In this document: piece after piece, positions 7,031-8,383 of the stretch | Position numbering within the stretch: the stretch's first letter is position 1 | Layout: each line of letters opens with the position of its first letter | From: CAUZIZ01 sp963579905 | GTDB taxonomy: Bacteria > Acidobacteriota > UBA6911 > RPQK01 > JAJDTT01 | Reading direction: 5' to 3' | Length of the DNA: 8,383 nucleotides | NCBI GenBank assembly: GCA_963579905.1 | Contig: CAUZIZ010000212.1 | Location: 1-8,383, forward strand | Notes under the pieces: model-generated | Seen by the model: only the letters and a program-made list of their open reading frames with translations | Databases searched by the model: none | What the model was told of the DNA's origin: nothing | Program-made: the position numbers and the translations under genes

Positions 7031-8001
7031 CTCGCCCGGAAATCAGTGCCCAGATTGATATCGTCGAGACCATTCCGGCGATCGAAAAGGCGATGGGAGA
7101 GTTCGAGAAGGGAGAAGATTTCCTGCCTCCCAAGGCGATCTACTCACTTCCTTTGGCTGGAGATGCCGGGGCGATGGCGGCCTGTATCACCGGCTATACC
7201 AAGGCGGCCGATCTGCTCTCCATGAAGGTAGGCCAGGAGCGCAGCGGCAATGCGGAGAAAGGCTTACCCACCACCAACAGCTGGATTGCCGGTTTCAATC
7301 CGGAAACCGGTGAGCTCTTGATGATTTGCGATGGCACCTTGCCCACCATGTACCGGACCGCTGCAGCGGCTGCAGTCAGTACGCTGCATCTGAGCCGACG
7401 AGATTGCAGTGTGCTGGCGATCGTGGGAGCTGGCCAGCTGGGACGCCAGTGCCTGCGGGCCGTCAGTACGGTTCGGCCCTTTGAGAAGATCTATTTGTGC
7501 GATGTCCGGCTGGAGGCTGCCGAGCAGGTAGCAATGGAGTTAGGCTCTCAGAGCCCGGTTCCCATCGAGGTGGCTAGCGCAGAAGAAGCCTGCAGCAGCG
7601 CTGACGTGATCGTTACGGCTACCAACAGTCGCCAGCCTATCGTCAAGGATCCATGGGTCCGGCCCGGGACTCATCTCTGCTGTATGGGATCGGACCTGCA
7701 CGAGAAGATCGAATGTGAAATAAGCCTGCTTACGCGCTGTCGCCTTTTCGCGGACGCCATCGAGCACACTCTCCAGCGCGGTGAGGCGAGTCAGGCGGTA
7801 GAGCAGGGAATCCTGGGGAAGGACTGCTATCAAGGTAGTCTGGGACAAGTGATCAACGGAGACGTAGCGGGTCGCACGGACGATACTGAGATCACGATGT
7901 ACGATGGCGTGGGAATAGGAATCCAGGATACGACGATAGCCAGAGCAATCCACGACCAAGCCGTGTCCAAGAATCTAGGAACCTGGATCGCATTTTCGTG
8001 A
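7006..8001 (+). CDS. Ornithine cyclodeaminase/mu-crystallin family protein
   Basis: NAD(P)-dependent family that includes ornithine cyclodeaminase, archaeal alanine dehydrogenase, ketimine reductases and the ectoine-utilisation protein EutC; 331 residues, full length. The ATG at 7006 has AAGGA (6994-6998) 7 nt upstream and overlaps the aminotransferase. Visible: Lys74 (SMKVG) and Arg117 (MYRTAAAAAV), the usual substrate-carboxylate contacts; Rossmann GAGQLG (141-146) with Asp166 at the end of the second strand, which suggests NAD(H) preference; VTATNS (203-208); GSD 228-230, with Asp230 in the place of the catalytic Asp of ornithine cyclodeaminase; and the C-terminal block SLGQVINGDVAGRTDDTEIT followed by DGVGIGIQD. 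With an aminotransferase partner, it could reduce or cyclise a keto/imino product, but this is inference. EutC is possible yet not favoured, since its usual partner EutB is absent. Confidence 0.85.
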   Translation: MVRKTIILTRPEISAQIDIVETIPAIEKAMGEFEKGEDFLPPKAIYSLPLAGDAGAMAACITGYTKAADLLSMKVGQERSGNAEKGLPTTNSWIAGFNPETGELLMICDGTLPTMYRTAAAAAVSTLHLSRRDCSVLAIVGAGQLGRQCLRAVSTVRPFEKIYLCDVRLEAAEQVAMELGSQSPVPIEVASAEEACSSADVIVTATNSRQPIVKDPWVRPGTHLCCMGSDLHEKIECEISLLTRCRLFADAIEHTLQRGEASQAVEQGILGKDCYQGSLGQVINGDVAGRTDDTEITMYDGVGIGIQDTTIARAIHDQAVSKNLGTWIAFS

Positions 8002-8080
8002 GGACGCTGCAGGTCTCTTTATTCGCAAGATCCTTGATGGACTGGAGGCCTTCAGCTCAGTCCCGCCGCCAGAAGCCCTG

Positions 8081-8100
8081 GCCCCATTGGAGAAAGAAAC
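8081..8100 (+). repeat. Short direct repeat, copy 1
   Basis: GCCCCATTGGAGAAAGAAAC matches 18 of 20 bases of 8283-8302. The two copies flank the long hairpin at 8141-8201. Confidence 0.5.
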
Positions 8101-8140
8101 AGGGTTGTCTCTTACCGCGACATCGATAGCACCGTGTCGG

Positions 8141-8201
8141 TTGTAGGACGGGTACTCTTTCCCGTCAAGGACGGCGACGGGCAGGAGTGCCCGTCCTACA
8201 A
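8141..8201. repeat. Long imperfect hairpin (26-bp arms)
   Basis: The left arm (8141-8166, starting TTGTAGGACGGG) pairs with the right arm (8176-8201, ending CCCGTCCTACAA) at 23 of 26 positions around a 9-nt spacer. From memory, hairpins of this GTAGGACGGG...CCCGTCCTAC type recur between genes in acidobacterial and related genomes. It lies 140 bp after the cyclodeaminase-family gene and has no T-run, so it is more likely a dispersed palindromic repeat than a dedicated terminator, though it could limit transcription. Confidence 0.7.
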
Positions 8202-8282
8202 TAAGTCAGGGCTCAGTTCGATGAACTCCTGCCCGACCTCCTTGCCGATGAAGTTTCAGCTTAGTGCCGCCCCCGCTACGCT

Positions 8283-8302
8283 GCCCCATTCGAAAAAGAA
8301 AC
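8283..8302 (+). repeat. Short direct repeat, copy 2
   Basis: GCCCCATTCGAAAAAGAAAC, 18 of 20 bases identical to 8081-8100. It runs directly into the interspersed repeat at 8316, so it may be part of a longer repeat unit. Confidence 0.5.
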
Positions 8303-8315
8303 TTCAGTCGAGGAA

Positions 8316-8383
8316 CGTGGCGGCGGTCTCCAGGCCGTCGTGCTTCGAGCCAAGAGGCTCGAAAGTAGAAGACTTCGGCCTGG
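8316..8383 (-). repeat. Interspersed repeat, copy 2, with nested stems (continues off the edge)
   Basis: Its reverse complement aligns with 398-464. It contains a perfect 8-bp stem (TTCGAGCC 8344-8351, loop AAGA, GGCTCGAA 8356-8363) nested inside a 7-bp pair (CCAGGCC 8330-8336 with GGCCTGG 8377-8383). The element probably extends beyond the window. The nested pairing suggests the unit folds as DNA or RNA; its function is unknown. Confidence 0.6.

Larger units (their letters stand above)
8002..8383. other. Repeat-rich non-coding stretch to the right edge
   Basis: No gene is seen in these 382 bases on either strand. The stretch is packed with repeats: two ~20-bp direct repeats about 200 bp apart, a long hairpin, an 11-bp inverted match between CGGGCAGGAGT (8178-8188) and ACTCCTGCCCG (8224-8234), a 9-bp inverted pair TGAAGTTTC (8249-8257) / GAAACTTCA (8298-8306), and the interspersed repeat at the end. 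It looks like a landing site where several dispersed repeats have accumulated. Confidence 0.6.

Noticed and set aside
8002..8383. CRISPR array or tandem repeat at the right end
   Set aside because: Repeats differ in type and spacing; there is no regular repeat-spacer pattern.

Overview
The window looks like chromosomal DNA from a moderately GC-rich, Gram-negative-type bacterium that uses the standard bacterial code. The evidence for a diderm is the remains of an RND efflux pump with its periplasmic adaptor. The style of the transposase, the RND/adaptor subfamily and the intergenic hairpin repeats remind me of planctomycete, acidobacterial or similar environmental genomes. That placement rests on memory of family resemblance and is not secure.

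Layout, left to right: (1) Positions 1-238, minus strand: the first ~79 codons of an IS1380-like transposase running off the left edge. (2) 239-518: non-coding, with one copy of an interspersed repeat (398-464). (3) 519-2618, plus strand: three tightly overlapping genes for a polar amino acid-type ABC importer. Both permeases and the ATPase resemble the ectoine/hydroxyectoine importer EhuC, EhuD and EhuA. No solute-binding protein (EhuB) is present. (4) 2722-5645, plus strand: a wrecked RND efflux locus. An HlyD-type adaptor with a broken start is fused, by a large internal deletion, to the C-terminal half of an RND pump, which itself carries two in-frame stops and two single-base frameshifts. 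(5) 5642-5785: a 144-bp element with 31-bp imperfect terminal inverted repeats, abutting the dead pump gene. (6) 5864-8001, plus strand: two overlapping intact genes, a class I PLP aminotransferase and an ornithine cyclodeaminase/mu-crystallin family protein. (7) 8002-8383: non-coding, dense in repeats, including a 26-bp-arm hairpin and an inverted copy of the repeat seen near the left end.

The working genes form two blocks: an importer for a compatible solute or amino acid, and an aminotransferase plus cyclodeaminase-family oxidoreductase that could act on an amino acid. It is tempting to link them as uptake plus catabolism, but about 3.2 kb of decayed pump and a mobile-like element lie between them, and none of the hallmark ectoine-degradation enzymes is visible. 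I see no defence system, CRISPR array, tRNA or rRNA. The most informative features are the step-by-step decay of the RND locus, the terminal-inverted-repeat element beside it, and the related repeats bracketing the region in opposite orientation.
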